A DNA stretch of 64,000 nt from Streptococcus parauberis NCFD 2020 (GCF_000187935.1 NZ_AEUT02000001.1:682001-746000); one strand, 5' to 3'; counted from the stretch's first letter, positions 7,355 to 14,330 are shown. Numbers and translations are program-made. Notes: generated by a model not told the origin, from the sequence alone.

Positions 7355-8065
7355 CTAAAATAAAATTTCTTCAGACACAACTTCTTTACTAGCAGTGAGC
7401 CCAAGATTGAATTTTTCGTTTAGACGTTTGATGACTTTTAATGTCTTATCATCTAAGTCTTCAAATTGAATTTTTTCAATACCGTTTTTAATGGTGGTAA
7501 CTTGGATTTCTTCTTTTGTTTGATAATCTCTTTTATTGGTATTTGTGTTTATTTTTTCTTTACCATTATTCAAAATGTCACAATATACAACTTCTAGTTT
7601 TTTTATATTGTCTTCAAGATGTTTTATCATAGAATCGCTTACGAAATTTTCTTTCTCAACTCTACTTTTTGTATTCCAAATATAATTGTCAGAGACACCA
7701 CAAATATTTTCTAAGATTGTTTTTTTTGTAATATTTTTTTTGCTTTTGATTGTATTTAATGCTTCATTGAAATTTGACAATGATTCCAAAAACTCTTTAG
7801 TAGATTTTTTTAAACATCTAGAACCAGATGGTTTGAAATTGAAATTAATATTTTCATAGTAGTCATAAAATTCAACTTTTTTGGTTTGAAAATAAATTGC
7901 TAATCGAGTAACAAATTCATCACTTACTGTTTTGTTACGGTTTAGTTCGATATCACTAATGTATTGTTGAGACACACCGAGTTTTTTAGCTAGTTCAGTT
8001 TTTGTTAACCCTCGTTTTTCTCTCACTTCTGTTAATTTTGCACCATTAAAATGTAGCCCGCTCAT
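7355..8065 (-). CDS. XRE-family regulator with long unknown C-terminal domain
   Basis: The protein has 236 residues. Residues 8-62 are a canonical HTH (LTEVREKRGLTKTELAKKLGVSQQYISDIE). The remaining 170 residues, rich in Lys, Asn and Glu, match nothing I recognise. Unlike the CI gene it sits in the leftward early operon. A plus-strand promoter (8065-8093) overlaps its start codon and a plus-strand terminator lies at 8116-8141, so its expression may be subject to local antisense effects. It is too long for Cro. A phage antirepressor or second repressor is possible. Confidence 0.6.
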   Translation of the reverse strand: MSGLHFNGAKLTEVREKRGLTKTELAKKLGVSQQYISDIELNRNKTVSDEFVTRLAIYFQTKKVEFYDYYENINFNFKPSGSRCLKKSTKEFLESLSNFNEALNTIKSKKNITKKTILENICGVSDNYIWNTKSRVEKENFVSDSMIKHLEDNIKKLEVVYCDILNNGKEKINTNTNKRDYQTKEEIQVTTIKNGIEKIQFEDLDDKTLKVIKRLNEKFNLGLTASKEVVSEEILF

Positions 8066-8093
8066 TGTTATTCCTCTTTCTACGTGGTATAAT
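8065..8093 (+). promoter_or_regulatory. plus-strand promoter inside the leftward early operon
   Basis: TTGTTA at 8065-8070 is followed after 17 bases by the extended -10 element TGG-TATAAT (8085-8093). Its predicted transcript would start near 8100 and meet a strong terminator 40 bases later. It opposes the direction of all neighbouring genes. Predicted from sequence only. Confidence 0.45.
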
Positions 8094-8115
8094 TAAATAA
8101 ATTAATATTTGTGTG

Positions 8116-8141
8116 AGTCCGACTGCTATCGGACTTTTTTT
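8116..8141 (+). terminator. rho-independent terminator, plus strand, in phage early region
   Basis: A perfect 7-bp stem AGTCCGA / TCGGACT (8116-8122 and 8129-8135) with a 6-base loop is followed by a run of seven T. On the minus strand there is no T-run, so it stops only rightward transcripts, although the genes here run leftward. With the promoter at 8065-8093 it defines a candidate RNA of about 40 bases. Confidence 0.6.
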
Positions 8142-8148
8142 GGTATAA

Positions 8149-8388
8149 TCATCTCGTTGGGAGTAATTCATTAATTGTCATTACTTTGTCCTTTGGAAGA
8201 TTAGTTCTAAGAGCTTTAGCTAATTCATCAGAATCTATCGTTAAATCGATAGGTTCTTTTTGTTCGTCCAACATAATATTTACGTTAAACTCAAGTATCT
8301 TTTCCTTATATTCGAACATTAATGCGTTAATTTCTGCAATTGCTTCTTTTGCTGTGTTACAATAAATGTTAAATTTCAATACTTTCAT
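8149..8388 (-). CDS. hypothetical phage protein (79 aa)
   Basis: The start is the ATG at 8386-8388 (MKVLKFNIYCNTAKEAIAEIN...), preceded by a strong AAGGAG; the upstream extension of the frame overlaps another small gene and has no ribosome site. The 79-residue product alternates strand and helix (VLKFNIYC, then a helix, then FNVNIMLDE), as small ferredoxin-like phage proteins do. No family recognised. Confidence 0.6.
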   Translation of the reverse strand: MKVLKFNIYCNTAKEAIAEINALMFEYKEKILEFNVNIMLDEQKEPIDLTIDSDELAKALRTNLPKDKVMTINELLPTR

Positions 8389-8401
8389 TTCTTTTCTCCT
8401 T

Positions 8402-8578
8402 TTAATTAATCCGTCCAGACTGTTGAACGATTCCAAAGTAATTTGGATTCCATTGCTCAGGTTCTTCAACTTCATCCGTGGTTTCAATTGTGATTGTGTT
8501 GTCTGACTTAAGTAACATAATCAGCAAAGGGAATAATATTACTATTACAGTCAGACTTTGTGCGATTGTTAGTTCCAT
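8402..8578 (-). CDS. small phage membrane protein (58 aa)
   Basis: An ATG at 8576-8578, behind AAAGGAAAC, opens a 58-residue frame. It has one strong transmembrane segment at residues 3-23 (LTIAQSLTVIVILFPLLIML) and an acidic cytoplasmic or outer tail (TTDEVEEPEQW). It is the first gene after cro and has a CI/Cro-type operator at 8595-8609 just upstream. Function unknown; a membrane-acting early protein is plausible. Confidence 0.6.
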   Translation of the reverse strand: MELTIAQSLTVIVILFPLLIMLLKSDNTITIETTDEVEEPEQWNPNYFGIVQQSGRIN

Positions 8579-8594
8579 GTTGTTTCCTTTCTAT

Positions 8595-8609
8595 ATGATT
8601 TAAAATCAT
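8595..8609. promoter_or_regulatory. phage repressor operator, copy 1
   Basis: ATGATTTAAAATCAT is a palindrome extended to 19 bp as ATATGATTT...AAATCATAT (8593-8611). It belongs to the same family as the three copies in the switch region, but lies between cro and the small membrane gene. Confidence 0.7.
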
Positions 8610-8624
8610 ATGGTGAGTAAATTT

Positions 8625-8825
8625 TTAAGCCCCGAGAATATCGCTGGCTTTTACGTTAAACTCATGACATAATCTAACTAAGTGAGTACCTCTAATTGAT
8701 TCGATGTTTTGTTCCCATCCAGCTACTGTTGACTGTGCTACATTAAGCTTTTTAGCTAGTTCGGTTTGCGACATCTTACCATTTTTAGCTCGCAATTCTG
8801 CGATAGTTATTGTTGGCTCTCCCAA
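8625..8825 (-). CDS. Cro-like repressor
   Basis: The product is 66 residues, almost entirely one HTH domain (MSQTELAKKLNVAQSTVAGWEQNIESIRG). The likely start is TTG at 8823-8825, seven bases after AGGAGG. It is the first gene of the leftward early operon, divergent from CI, and its promoter and leader carry two 15-bp operators. Position, size and fold fit a Cro protein that shuts off the CI promoter and commits to the lytic path. Confidence 0.8.
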   Translation of the reverse strand: MGEPTITIAELRAKNGKMSQTELAKKLNVAQSTVAGWEQNIESIRGTHLVRLCHEFNVKASDILGA

Positions 8826-8843
8826 ATTTTTACCTCCTTTCTA

Positions 8844-8858
8844 ATGATTCAGAATCAT
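8844..8858. promoter_or_regulatory. phage repressor operator, copy 2
   Basis: ATGATTCAGAATCAT, a perfect 15-bp palindrome in the untranslated leader of cro, just upstream of its ribosome site. Confidence 0.75.
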
Positions 8859-8878
8859 TTCGTTTTGTTGATAAATTA

Positions 8879-8907
8879 ATAATACATGATTTGAAATCAT
8901 ATGTCAA
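8879..8907 (-). promoter_or_regulatory. early (cro) promoter with embedded operator
   Basis: On the minus strand TTGACA (8902-8907) and TATTAT (8879-8884) are separated by 17 bases. Fifteen of those are operator copy 3, so a bound repressor would sit exactly between the -35 and -10 boxes. It drives cro and the replication operon leftward. Confidence 0.75.
8886..8900. promoter_or_regulatory. phage repressor operator, copy 3
   Basis: ATGATTTGAAATCAT, a near-perfect palindrome (central base free) filling the spacer of the early promoter. Confidence 0.75.
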
Positions 8908-8957
8908 CAACTTTTTTGATTTTTTATCATATTTTTTTATTTTTTATCGGTTTTTCA

Positions 8958-8986
8958 TTGATTTAAAATCATTTCTACTATATAAT
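8958..8986 (+). promoter_or_regulatory. CI maintenance promoter with overlapping operator, copy 4
   Basis: TTGATT (8958-8963), 17 bases and TATAAT (8981-8986) form a promoter for CI, with the start predicted near 8993 and the ribosome site AAGGAG following. Operator copy 4 (8958-8972, core TGATTTAAAATCA) covers the -35 box, so Cro or excess CI would block it. Confidence 0.7.
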
Positions 8987-9015
8987 ATACTTATAAAACA
9001 TCAAGGAGAAAAATA

Positions 9016-9381
9016 ATGGTTTCTAAAGAAGTTTTCCCAGAAGTTGGGCGAAGAATCAAACAATTAAGAGAATCTAGAAATATTGAACAACTTGAATTAG
9101 CTGAACTAATGGGTTACAAATCTCAAAGTACAATTTCAAAATGGGAAAGTGGAACTAATCTACCTAATGGTGGGAAACTTGTTAAGTTAGCGAAGGCACT
9201 CAATACTACTACTGATAATATCTTGTTTGGTTCTGAAATAGAACGAAAAGAAGAAACTATCGACTTAAAAAATACACCAGCTAAAAGAGTAGCTTTTGAC
9301 GGACGTGTATTTGATGAATCTGATATGGATTTTATGAATTCAATGATGGAATCTTATCTTAAAAATAAATACAAGGATTAA
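9016..9381 (+). CDS. phage CI-like repressor
   Basis: The product is 121 residues. Residues about 10-65 are a typical HTH (IKQLRESRNIEQLELAELMGYKSQSTISKWESG) and the last 50 are an acidic tail without a LexA-type Ser-Lys protease domain. A short repressor followed four bases later by an ImmA-like metalloprotease gene is the arrangement in which the protease, not RecA self-cleavage, inactivates the repressor (as in ICEBs1 ImmR-ImmA). It would bind the ATGATTTnAAATCAT operators. Confidence 0.85.
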   Translation: MVSKEVFPEVGRRIKQLRESRNIEQLELAELMGYKSQSTISKWESGTNLPNGGKLVKLAKALNTTTDNILFGSEIERKEETIDLKNTPAKRVAFDGRVFDESDMDFMNSMMESYLKNKYKD

Positions 9382-9384
9382 CAT

Positions 9385-9732
9385 ATGAGCGATTTATACT
9401 ACTATGACGGACGTGAGTCAGACATAAAAGGTTTTTATGATTATGAATATGACGTCATCTTTATCAACTCTTATCTTGATGATATAGATAAAAAGAAAGT
9501 CTTGTACCACGAGTTAGGACATGTTGGGCAGTACCTAGAGAACTATGAACGAATGAAAGAAAAGTTTGAGACACAGGCGAATCGCAATATGATCCATCAT
9601 TTATTACTGGAATACATTCCATCACTTGATTTCATAGAGGATTTTAACGTTTGTAGATTTATGGATGCGTATAGATTGAAAACCATTTGCGATGAACAGA
9701 TGGTAGTAAATGAGTTTAGGAATTTAATATAA
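9385..9732 (+). CDS. ImmA/IrrE-type metallopeptidase
   Basis: The protein has 115 residues with the zinc motif HELGH (His42, Glu43, His46) and a downstream acidic helix (FETQANR) that could give the third ligand. It lies four bases after the CI-like gene, so the two are co-translated. Family knowledge: such anti-repressor proteases cut the partner repressor on DNA damage or quorum signals and induce the element. It is shorter than many ImmA proteins but keeps the catalytic core. Confidence 0.85.
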   Translation: MSDLYYYDGRESDIKGFYDYEYDVIFINSYLDDIDKKKVLYHELGHVGQYLENYERMKEKFETQANRNMIHHLLLEYIPSLDFIEDFNVCRFMDAYRLKTICDEQMVVNEFRNLI

Positions 9733-9747
9733 AAAAGGAGATTTATT

Positions 9748-10464
9748 ATGTACGATTTTTTTATTAATATTGGCGTTTTAGCAGTTTTGCTATTGCCTGT
9801 TGCAGTTGTTCTTTTGATTATTGGGTTTGCTAAGAAAAATCCGAAAATCAAAAAATGGTCTAAATATGCTTTTGCTGGTAGTGGTGGACTATTGCTGATT
9901 TGTATTATTGGTGCAATGGTATCCCCACAGGATAAAAAGGAAGTTGTTGAGCAACCTAAAACTGAAGCAACCAATAAAAAAGAAACTAAAAAAGAAAAGA
10001 AAGCCGAAACTAAAAAGCCTATTGAAAAGAAAAAAGATACTAAAACAAAAGAAGTTAAAATTGATACTTCAAAATCAAGTGAAGAAAAAACAAAAGAATC
10101 AAGCACGCCTTCTTCATCCGAAGAACCATTTGACCCTGCTTCTTATCCGTTAGTAGATTTTAATGCATGGAATCATGATGATGTAGATTACGCTTCAAAA
10201 CTTCAAGTGACAGGAACTGTTATTCAAGCGATGAAATCAAATGAAGGTATGAATTTAAGATTGGCTATTAATGATGATTACGACCAAGTCGTTTTAATTA
10301 CAATTGAGGATTCAGATTATAAAGATGTTATTGCTGAAGATGACAATGTAACTGTCTATGGATTAAATGCAGGTCTTACTTCTTATAAAACAGTTATGGG
10401 AAACGAGCAAACAATCCCAGCGATGCTAGGTACAAATTATACCGTTAATTCTTACGGACAATAA
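9748..10464 (+). CDS. lysogeny-module membrane protein with C-terminal OB-like domain
   Basis: The protein has 238 residues. It has two transmembrane segments (about residues 4-27 and 37-54), then a Lys/Glu/Thr-rich linker of about 65 residues. A C-terminal globular part (about residues 145-238) contains VTGTVIQAM, VVLITIED and DNVTVYGLNAG, a beta-rich pattern like an OB fold. It lies between the protease and integrase genes, the slot where temperate phages often keep superinfection-exclusion or other lysogenic-conversion genes. That role is inferred from position and topology only. Confidence 0.55.
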   Translation: MYDFFINIGVLAVLLLPVAVVLLIIGFAKKNPKIKKWSKYAFAGSGGLLLICIIGAMVSPQDKKEVVEQPKTEATNKKETKKEKKAETKKPIEKKKDTKTKEVKIDTSKSSEEKTKESSTPSSSEEPFDPASYPLVDFNAWNHDDVDYASKLQVTGTVIQAMKSNEGMNLRLAINDDYDQVVLITIEDSDYKDVIAEDDNVTVYGLNAGLTSYKTVMGNEQTIPAMLGTNYTVNSYGQ

Positions 10465-10469
10465 AAAAA

Positions 10470-10534
10470 GCCCCACTCCAGCCGGCAAGCATTCGAGTGA
10501 GGCAAAGTTTGGAAAGAAAAGAATGTCTTTTCTT
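10470..10534 (+). other. two hairpins between the membrane-protein gene and int
   Basis: Hairpin one pairs GCCCCACTC with GAGTGAGGC (10470-10478 and 10495-10503; 8 of 9 pairs, 16-base loop). Hairpin two pairs AAGAAAAGA with TCTTTTCTT around ATG (about 10514-10534). Neither has a clean T-run, so they may only attenuate read-through into int. Confidence 0.4.
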
Positions 10535-10569
10535 GTACTCTATTTTAGCAAAAATGAAAGGTTTTATCA

Positions 10570-11658
10570 ATGGAAATAGAATCTTATAAAAAATCGAATG
10601 GTAAGACATATTACAAATTTTTATTGTATATCGGAATTGTAGACGGAAAAAAGAAATACATAAGACGGTCTGGATTTGAGACTAAAGCAAAAGCTAAAGC
10701 GTCATTGATAAACTTACAAGCTGAACTTTCAGAACCACAAACTAATATGACTTTTGGAAAATTAACTAATCAATGGCTGAAAGAATATGAAAAAACTGTA
10801 CAAGGTAGCACGTACTTAAAAACAGAAAGAAATATCAATAATCATATATTGCCAAAATTAAGTAATGTAAAGATTGGGGATATCACACCACTACTTATCC
10901 AACAATTGACAGAACAATGGTGTTATGATCTAAAATACGGCGCTAAAATTCTCGGCATTGTAAGGAATATATTAAACTTAGCTATAAGATATGGTTATTT
11001 AAATAGCAATCCAGCTTTGCCGATAACTCCTCCTAAAATTAAACGAGAACGAAAAAAGAATAACAACTTCTACAGTTTGGATGAATTGAAAATATTTTTA
11101 AAACTAGTGGATGAAACTGATGATATTGAAAAGATAGCTTTATTTAGGTTGTTAGCATTCACTGGAATACGTAAAGGAGAGCTTCTAGCGTTAACTTGGG
11201 ATGACTTGAACAATAACACTTTGACTATAAACAAAGCTGTTACTCGTACATTTACAGGGCTAGAAATAGATGTTACAAAGACTAAATCAAGTGATAGATT
11301 AATCAGCTTAGATGATGAAACGGTTGAGATATTGAACGAATTACATGAGACGTTTCCGACATCAACTTTAATGTTCCAATCTGAATCAGGTGGAATTATG
11401 ACACCTAGCCTGCCACGAAAATGGTTATTACAATTAACTAGTGATACCAAGTTGCCACCAATTACAATTCACGGTTTTAGACATACACATGCTAGTCTAT
11501 TGTTTGAGTCAGGTCTATCATTAAAACAAGTTCAACACAGATTAGGTCATGGTGATTTACAAACAACAATGAATGTTTACACTCACATTACACAATCAGC
11601 AGTTGATGATATGGGGACTAAATTCAATCAATTTGTAAGTGACAGACAACTTCATTGA
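10570..11658 (+). CDS. int: tyrosine-family site-specific integrase
   Basis: The protein has 362 residues. An N-terminal AP2-like arm-binding domain (SYKKSNGKTYYKF...) is followed by a SAM-like core-binding domain (about 60-150) and the catalytic domain. The catalytic residues are visible: Arg201 (FTGIRKGE), His301 and Arg304 (HGFRHTH), His327 (LGHGD) and nucleophile Tyr337 (NVYTHI). It catalyses integration and, with an excisionase, excision. It lies 40 bases from the attachment core, as usual. Confidence 0.95.
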   Translation: MEIESYKKSNGKTYYKFLLYIGIVDGKKKYIRRSGFETKAKAKASLINLQAELSEPQTNMTFGKLTNQWLKEYEKTVQGSTYLKTERNINNHILPKLSNVKIGDITPLLIQQLTEQWCYDLKYGAKILGIVRNILNLAIRYGYLNSNPALPITPPKIKRERKKNNNFYSLDELKIFLKLVDETDDIEKIALFRLLAFTGIRKGELLALTWDDLNNNTLTINKAVTRTFTGLEIDVTKTKSSDRLISLDDETVEILNELHETFPTSTLMFQSESGGIMTPSLPRKWLLQLTSDTKLPPITIHGFRHTHASLLFESGLSLKQVQHRLGHGDLQTTMNVYTHITQSAVDDMGTKFNQFVSDRQLH

Positions 11659-11696
11659 CAACTAAATAGCGAAACCTATTGATATCACTAGTGCAA

Positions 11697-11717
11697 AGTA
11701 ACTCCCACCAGCTCCAT
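11697..11717 (+). other. prophage attachment site (tmRNA/tRNA 3'-end-like core)
   Basis: The bases AACTCCCACCAGCTCCAT match the 3' T-arm and acceptor end of a tmRNA or tRNA, but no RNA gene precedes them here. The sequence upstream is phage, and downstream come an orphan terminator and ordinary chromosome. So this is the duplicated core left when the phage inserted into the 3' end of an RNA gene, whose intact copy should lie at the far left end. Identity as ssrA is from memory of tmRNA ends and is not proven. Confidence 0.7.
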
Positions 11718-11749
11718 CTCGACTTCTAAAAAGTCACCCGTAACTTACC

Positions 11750-11778
11750 AGAATCTTGATTTTTCAGGGTTCTTTTTT
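11750..11778 (+). terminator. orphan rho-independent terminator beyond the attachment site
   Basis: A 10-bp stem AGAATCTTGA / TCAGGGTTCT (two G-U pairs, TTTT loop) is followed by six T. No gene precedes it on the chromosome side. It is most simply the original terminator of the tmRNA/tRNA gene split off by the prophage; it would now stop int transcripts. Confidence 0.75.
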
Positions 11779-12018
11779 GTTTCTACAGTTCTACTTAGCT
11801 AATATTATTTAGACCTACATGTATTATGACAATTATATCTTAAATTTTTCATAATATCATAGTACAGATGTTATGTTAGGAATCAATATTTTTAAATCCT
11901 TAAATTAGTTGATTAAAGAAAATACTCATTTTCAGGGCTACCAAGTCGCAAGTAGTAAAATACAAGAAAAATAAAAAATGATATAATAATAGTAACTATT
12001 TAGATTTGGAAACCGATT
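11779..12018. other. intergenic stretch with promoter for the lipoprotein gene
   Basis: This is AT-rich non-coding sequence. The only clear signal is a TATAAT box at about 11982-11987, some 30 bases before the lipoprotein start, with a GGAAA ribosome site. I see no other feature. Confidence 0.5.
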
Positions 12019-12642
12019 ATGACTATAAAAAAATTAGTAACTATCCTTTTAATCCCAACAATTTGCCTTGCTGTTGCCGCATGTTCTAATAAATCGGATA
12101 AAGAAAAAAGTAAAGATGATAAAACTGTCTTAGAAAACAAAAAAAATCAAGTTGCACCTCAACAAGATAAACGTTTAGCATTTGATAAGATAAAAGTTGC
12201 CTCAGCAAAAGATCAATTCAAAGGTGGCTCTACGCTTGAAGAATTAAAAGTACTCTATGGCGAGCCAACTAAACATGAACAAAAACCAGCTGGAAATGTC
12301 AAATTAGACATCTACTCTTGGACCTTTGATCGTGTTGAAATAACAATTAATATGTTTCAAAATTCAACTATTGTTAAATCAATTGCTAACTTTGCCTTTA
12401 CACGAGATTTGAAAATATCACTCAAAGACTACAATAAATTAAAAAATGGAATGACTTACAATCAAGTAACTAAAATCTTAACTGAACCAGATGATTTTAC
12501 TATGGCTTCTTCTTCTGAAAGAGATCAAATCCAAGCAATTTGGATCTCTGGATTAAAGACGAATAATCGTAGTGCTAATATCACTCTTATATTTGAAAAT
12601 GATAAATTAGTAAGTATGTCACAAAAAAGTTTAATGAAATAA
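12019..12642 (+). CDS. DUF3862 / SmpA-like lipoprotein
   Basis: The protein has 207 residues with a lipoprotein signal: a basic start, hydrophobic core and lipobox LAVAAC with Cys22 as the lipidated residue. A charged linker follows. Two SmpA/OmlA-like repeats then begin FKGGSTLEELKVLYGEPT and LKNGMTYNQVTKILTEPDDF, each giving an alpha-alpha-beta unit with the typical G-P/D turn. It would be anchored to the outer face of the membrane. Function in streptococci is unknown. It is a single-gene transcript with its own terminator. Confidence 0.8.
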   Translation: MTIKKLVTILLIPTICLAVAACSNKSDKEKSKDDKTVLENKKNQVAPQQDKRLAFDKIKVASAKDQFKGGSTLEELKVLYGEPTKHEQKPAGNVKLDIYSWTFDRVEITINMFQNSTIVKSIANFAFTRDLKISLKDYNKLKNGMTYNQVTKILTEPDDFTMASSSERDQIQAIWISGLKTNNRSANITLIFENDKLVSMSQKSLMK

Positions 12643-12676
12643 AAAAAGAAGATAGAATGTTCTATCTTCTTTTTTT
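12642..12676. terminator. bidirectional terminator after the lipoprotein gene
   Basis: AAGAAGATAGAA / TTCTATCTTCTT forms a long stem flanked by A7 and T7 runs, so it can stop both the lipoprotein mRNA and transcripts leaving the tRNA-Arg gene. Confidence 0.9.
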
Positions 12677-12738
12677 GTAAAATTTGAGATTGGCCAGTAA
12701 AAAAGACATTTTTATAAGACATTTTTAGTTTTTTTCTA

Positions 12739-12810
12739 TCCACCTTGAGAGAATCGAACTCCCATCTCAAGAACCGGAATCTTACGTGATATCCATTACA
12801 CTAAAGGTGG
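12739..12810 (-). tRNA. tRNA-Arg (anticodon CCG)
   Basis: The minus strand folds as a cloverleaf: acceptor CCACCTT / AAGGTGG, D-arm with TAATGGATAT, and anticodon stem TAAGA / TCTTG around the loop TTCCGGT (anticodon CCG, reading CGG). The T-arm is GGGAG-TTCGATT-CTCTC. The gene is 72 bases and the 3' CCA is not encoded. Confidence 0.9.
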
Positions 12811-12876
12811 TAACACCATAATAGTATACCATATAATAGATAAATTGAGAAGATGGATAAATAATTTTTTTAGACA

Positions 12877-12904
12877 AAAAAAGCTAAGAAATCTTAGCTT
12901 TTAC
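12877..12904 (-). terminator. rpsA terminator
   Basis: AAAAGCTAAGA / TCTTAGCTTTT with a short AA/TT loop, followed on the minus strand by a T-run, directly after the rpsA stop. Confidence 0.85.
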
Positions 12905-12908
12905 TTGA

Positions 12909-14132
12909 TTATAATTCAATATCACCGAACAAGTCAGCCATAGAGAAACCAGTTTGAGTTTCTGGTAATTCATAATCACGTTTTTGTTCACGTTTTGGAC
13001 GACGTGGACGTGATTGGCGTTCGCTGTTGTTGTTATTGTTATTGTAGTTGTTTTCGCCTTCAGCTTGTGCAGGACGTTCTTCAAGAGCTTTGATTGAAAG
13101 TGATACACGTTCATCAGCAGCATTAACTTCAAGAACTTTAACAGTAACTTCTTGACCTACAGAAAGTACATCTTTTGGATTTTCAACACGGTTGTGAGAA
13201 ATTTGTGAAATGTGAACAAGTCCATCAATTCCAGCTAAAACTTCTACGAAAGCACCAAAGTCAGTTAAACGTTTAACTTTACCTTCAACTACATCGCCTT
13301 GAGCAAGTTTTTGTTCAACACCATCCCATGGTCCAGGGGTTGTAGCTTTAAGAGAAAGTGAAACACGTCCAGCTTCTTCGTCAATTGAAAGTACTTTAAC
13401 TTCAACTTCTTCACCAACAGAAACAACTGATTTAGGTGAAACATTACGTTCGTGTGATAATTCAGTCACGTGTACAAGTCCATCAACACCACCAAGGTCG
13501 ATAAAAGCACCAAAGCTTGTTAAACGAGCAACTGTACCAGTTACAACTGAACCCTCAGAAAGTTTAGAGAAGACTTCTTGGCGAGCTTCTTTAGCTGCTT
13601 CTTCAATAACTTCACGACGAGACAAAATGAAACGGTTTTCTGCTGCGTCAACTTCTTTGATTTTAGCTTCAAATTCTTGACCAACAAATTTTTCAGTGTT
13701 ACGTACGAAACGAGTGTCAATCATTGAAGCTGGGATAAATCCACGTAATCCTTCAAATTCAACTGAAAGTCCGCCTTTAACAGCGCGTGTACCTTTAACA
13801 GTAACAACTTCACCTTCGCGACCAACAAGTTTGTCCCATGCTTTACGAGCTTCTAAACGTTTTTTAGATACTAGGAAAGTAACTGTATCAGTGTCTTTAC
13901 CTACAACTTGACGAAGAACAAGCACTTCAACAGTGTCGCCAGCTTTAACAAAATCGTTGATATCAGCATCACGATCGTTAGTCAATTCGCGAAGAGTTAA
14001 CACACCTTCAACGCCAGTACCATCAATAACAACGTTTGCTTGACCGTTATCAACTGTTAAAACTTCCGCAGTGACTACATCACCTGGGTTTACTTCGCTA
14101 ACACTGTTTAGCAAATCTTCAAATTCATTCAT
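12909..14132 (-). CDS. rpsA: 30S ribosomal protein S1 (four S1 domains)
   Basis: The start is the ATG at 14130-14132 (MNEFEDLLNSVSEVNPGDVV...) behind GGAGG, giving 407 residues. Four S1 RNA-binding repeats follow in order: about 15-85, 100-170, 185-255 and 270-345, the last two with the classic G.VDGLVHVTELS / GIDGLVHISQIS strands. Gram-positive S1 has four repeats rather than the six of E. coli. A C-terminal linker with an Asn run and an Arg/Lys-rich stretch follows. It unwinds mRNA on the 30S subunit. Single-gene unit with a strong terminator. Confidence 0.95.
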   Translation of the reverse strand: MNEFEDLLNSVSEVNPGDVVTAEVLTVDNGQANVVIDGTGVEGVLTLRELTNDRDADINDFVKAGDTVEVLVLRQVVGKDTDTVTFLVSKKRLEARKAWDKLVGREGEVVTVKGTRAVKGGLSVEFEGLRGFIPASMIDTRFVRNTEKFVGQEFEAKIKEVDAAENRFILSRREVIEEAAKEARQEVFSKLSEGSVVTGTVARLTSFGAFIDLGGVDGLVHVTELSHERNVSPKSVVSVGEEVEVKVLSIDEEAGRVSLSLKATTPGPWDGVEQKLAQGDVVEGKVKRLTDFGAFVEVLAGIDGLVHISQISHNRVENPKDVLSVGQEVTVKVLEVNAADERVSLSIKALEERPAQAEGENNYNNNNNNSERQSRPRRPKREQKRDYELPETQTGFSMADLFGDIEL

Positions 14133-14253
14133 TCTAAAAAATCCTCCAACAAAAGCTAGCTTCAACTAGCTTTTGATAACAATATATTTTCTCAAGGTAG
14201 CCCGCAACGACATGTTTATCTTTGACGGTCTCAGCTTCCACTGATACCTTTGA

Positions 14254-14325
14254 CTGGGGTAGCTGGATTCGAACCAACGCATGAGGGAGTCAAAGTCCCT
14301 TGCCTTACCGCTTGGCTATACCCCA
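14254..14325 (-). tRNA. tRNA-Gln (anticodon TTG)
   Basis: The minus strand gives acceptor TGGGGTA / TACCCCA, D-arm AGCGGTAAGGC, anticodon loop CTTTGAC with TTG (reading CAA), and T-arm GTTGG-TTCGAAT-CCAGC. CCA is not encoded. It lies six bases downstream of tRNA-Tyr, so the two are probably co-transcribed. Confidence 0.93.
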
Positions 14326-14330
14326 AAAAA

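Larger units (their letters stand above)
1..11717. mobile_element. prophage, right-hand part (replication and lysogeny modules)
   Basis: Seen: a leftward block of small, tightly overlapping genes with replication functions, a divergent repressor switch, then a rightward CI, ImmA-type protease, membrane protein and tyrosine integrase ending at a tRNA/tmRNA-like attachment core. This is the usual order of a temperate siphophage of lactic acid bacteria. No capsid, tail or lysis gene is visible; they should lie left of base 1, as should the other attachment site. Without them a satellite element cannot be fully excluded, but the helicase / ATPase / SSB / primase set favours a full prophage. Confidence 0.9.

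Noticed and set aside
9597-10106. minus-strand ORF of 169 codons opposite the ImmA-type and membrane-protein genes
   Set aside because: Ser/Phe-rich shadow of the Lys/Glu-rich linker on the plus strand; no ribosome site.
10470-10503. hairpin after the phage membrane-protein gene as a terminator
   Set aside because: The stem is imperfect with a 16-base loop and no T-run follows, so termination is unlikely.
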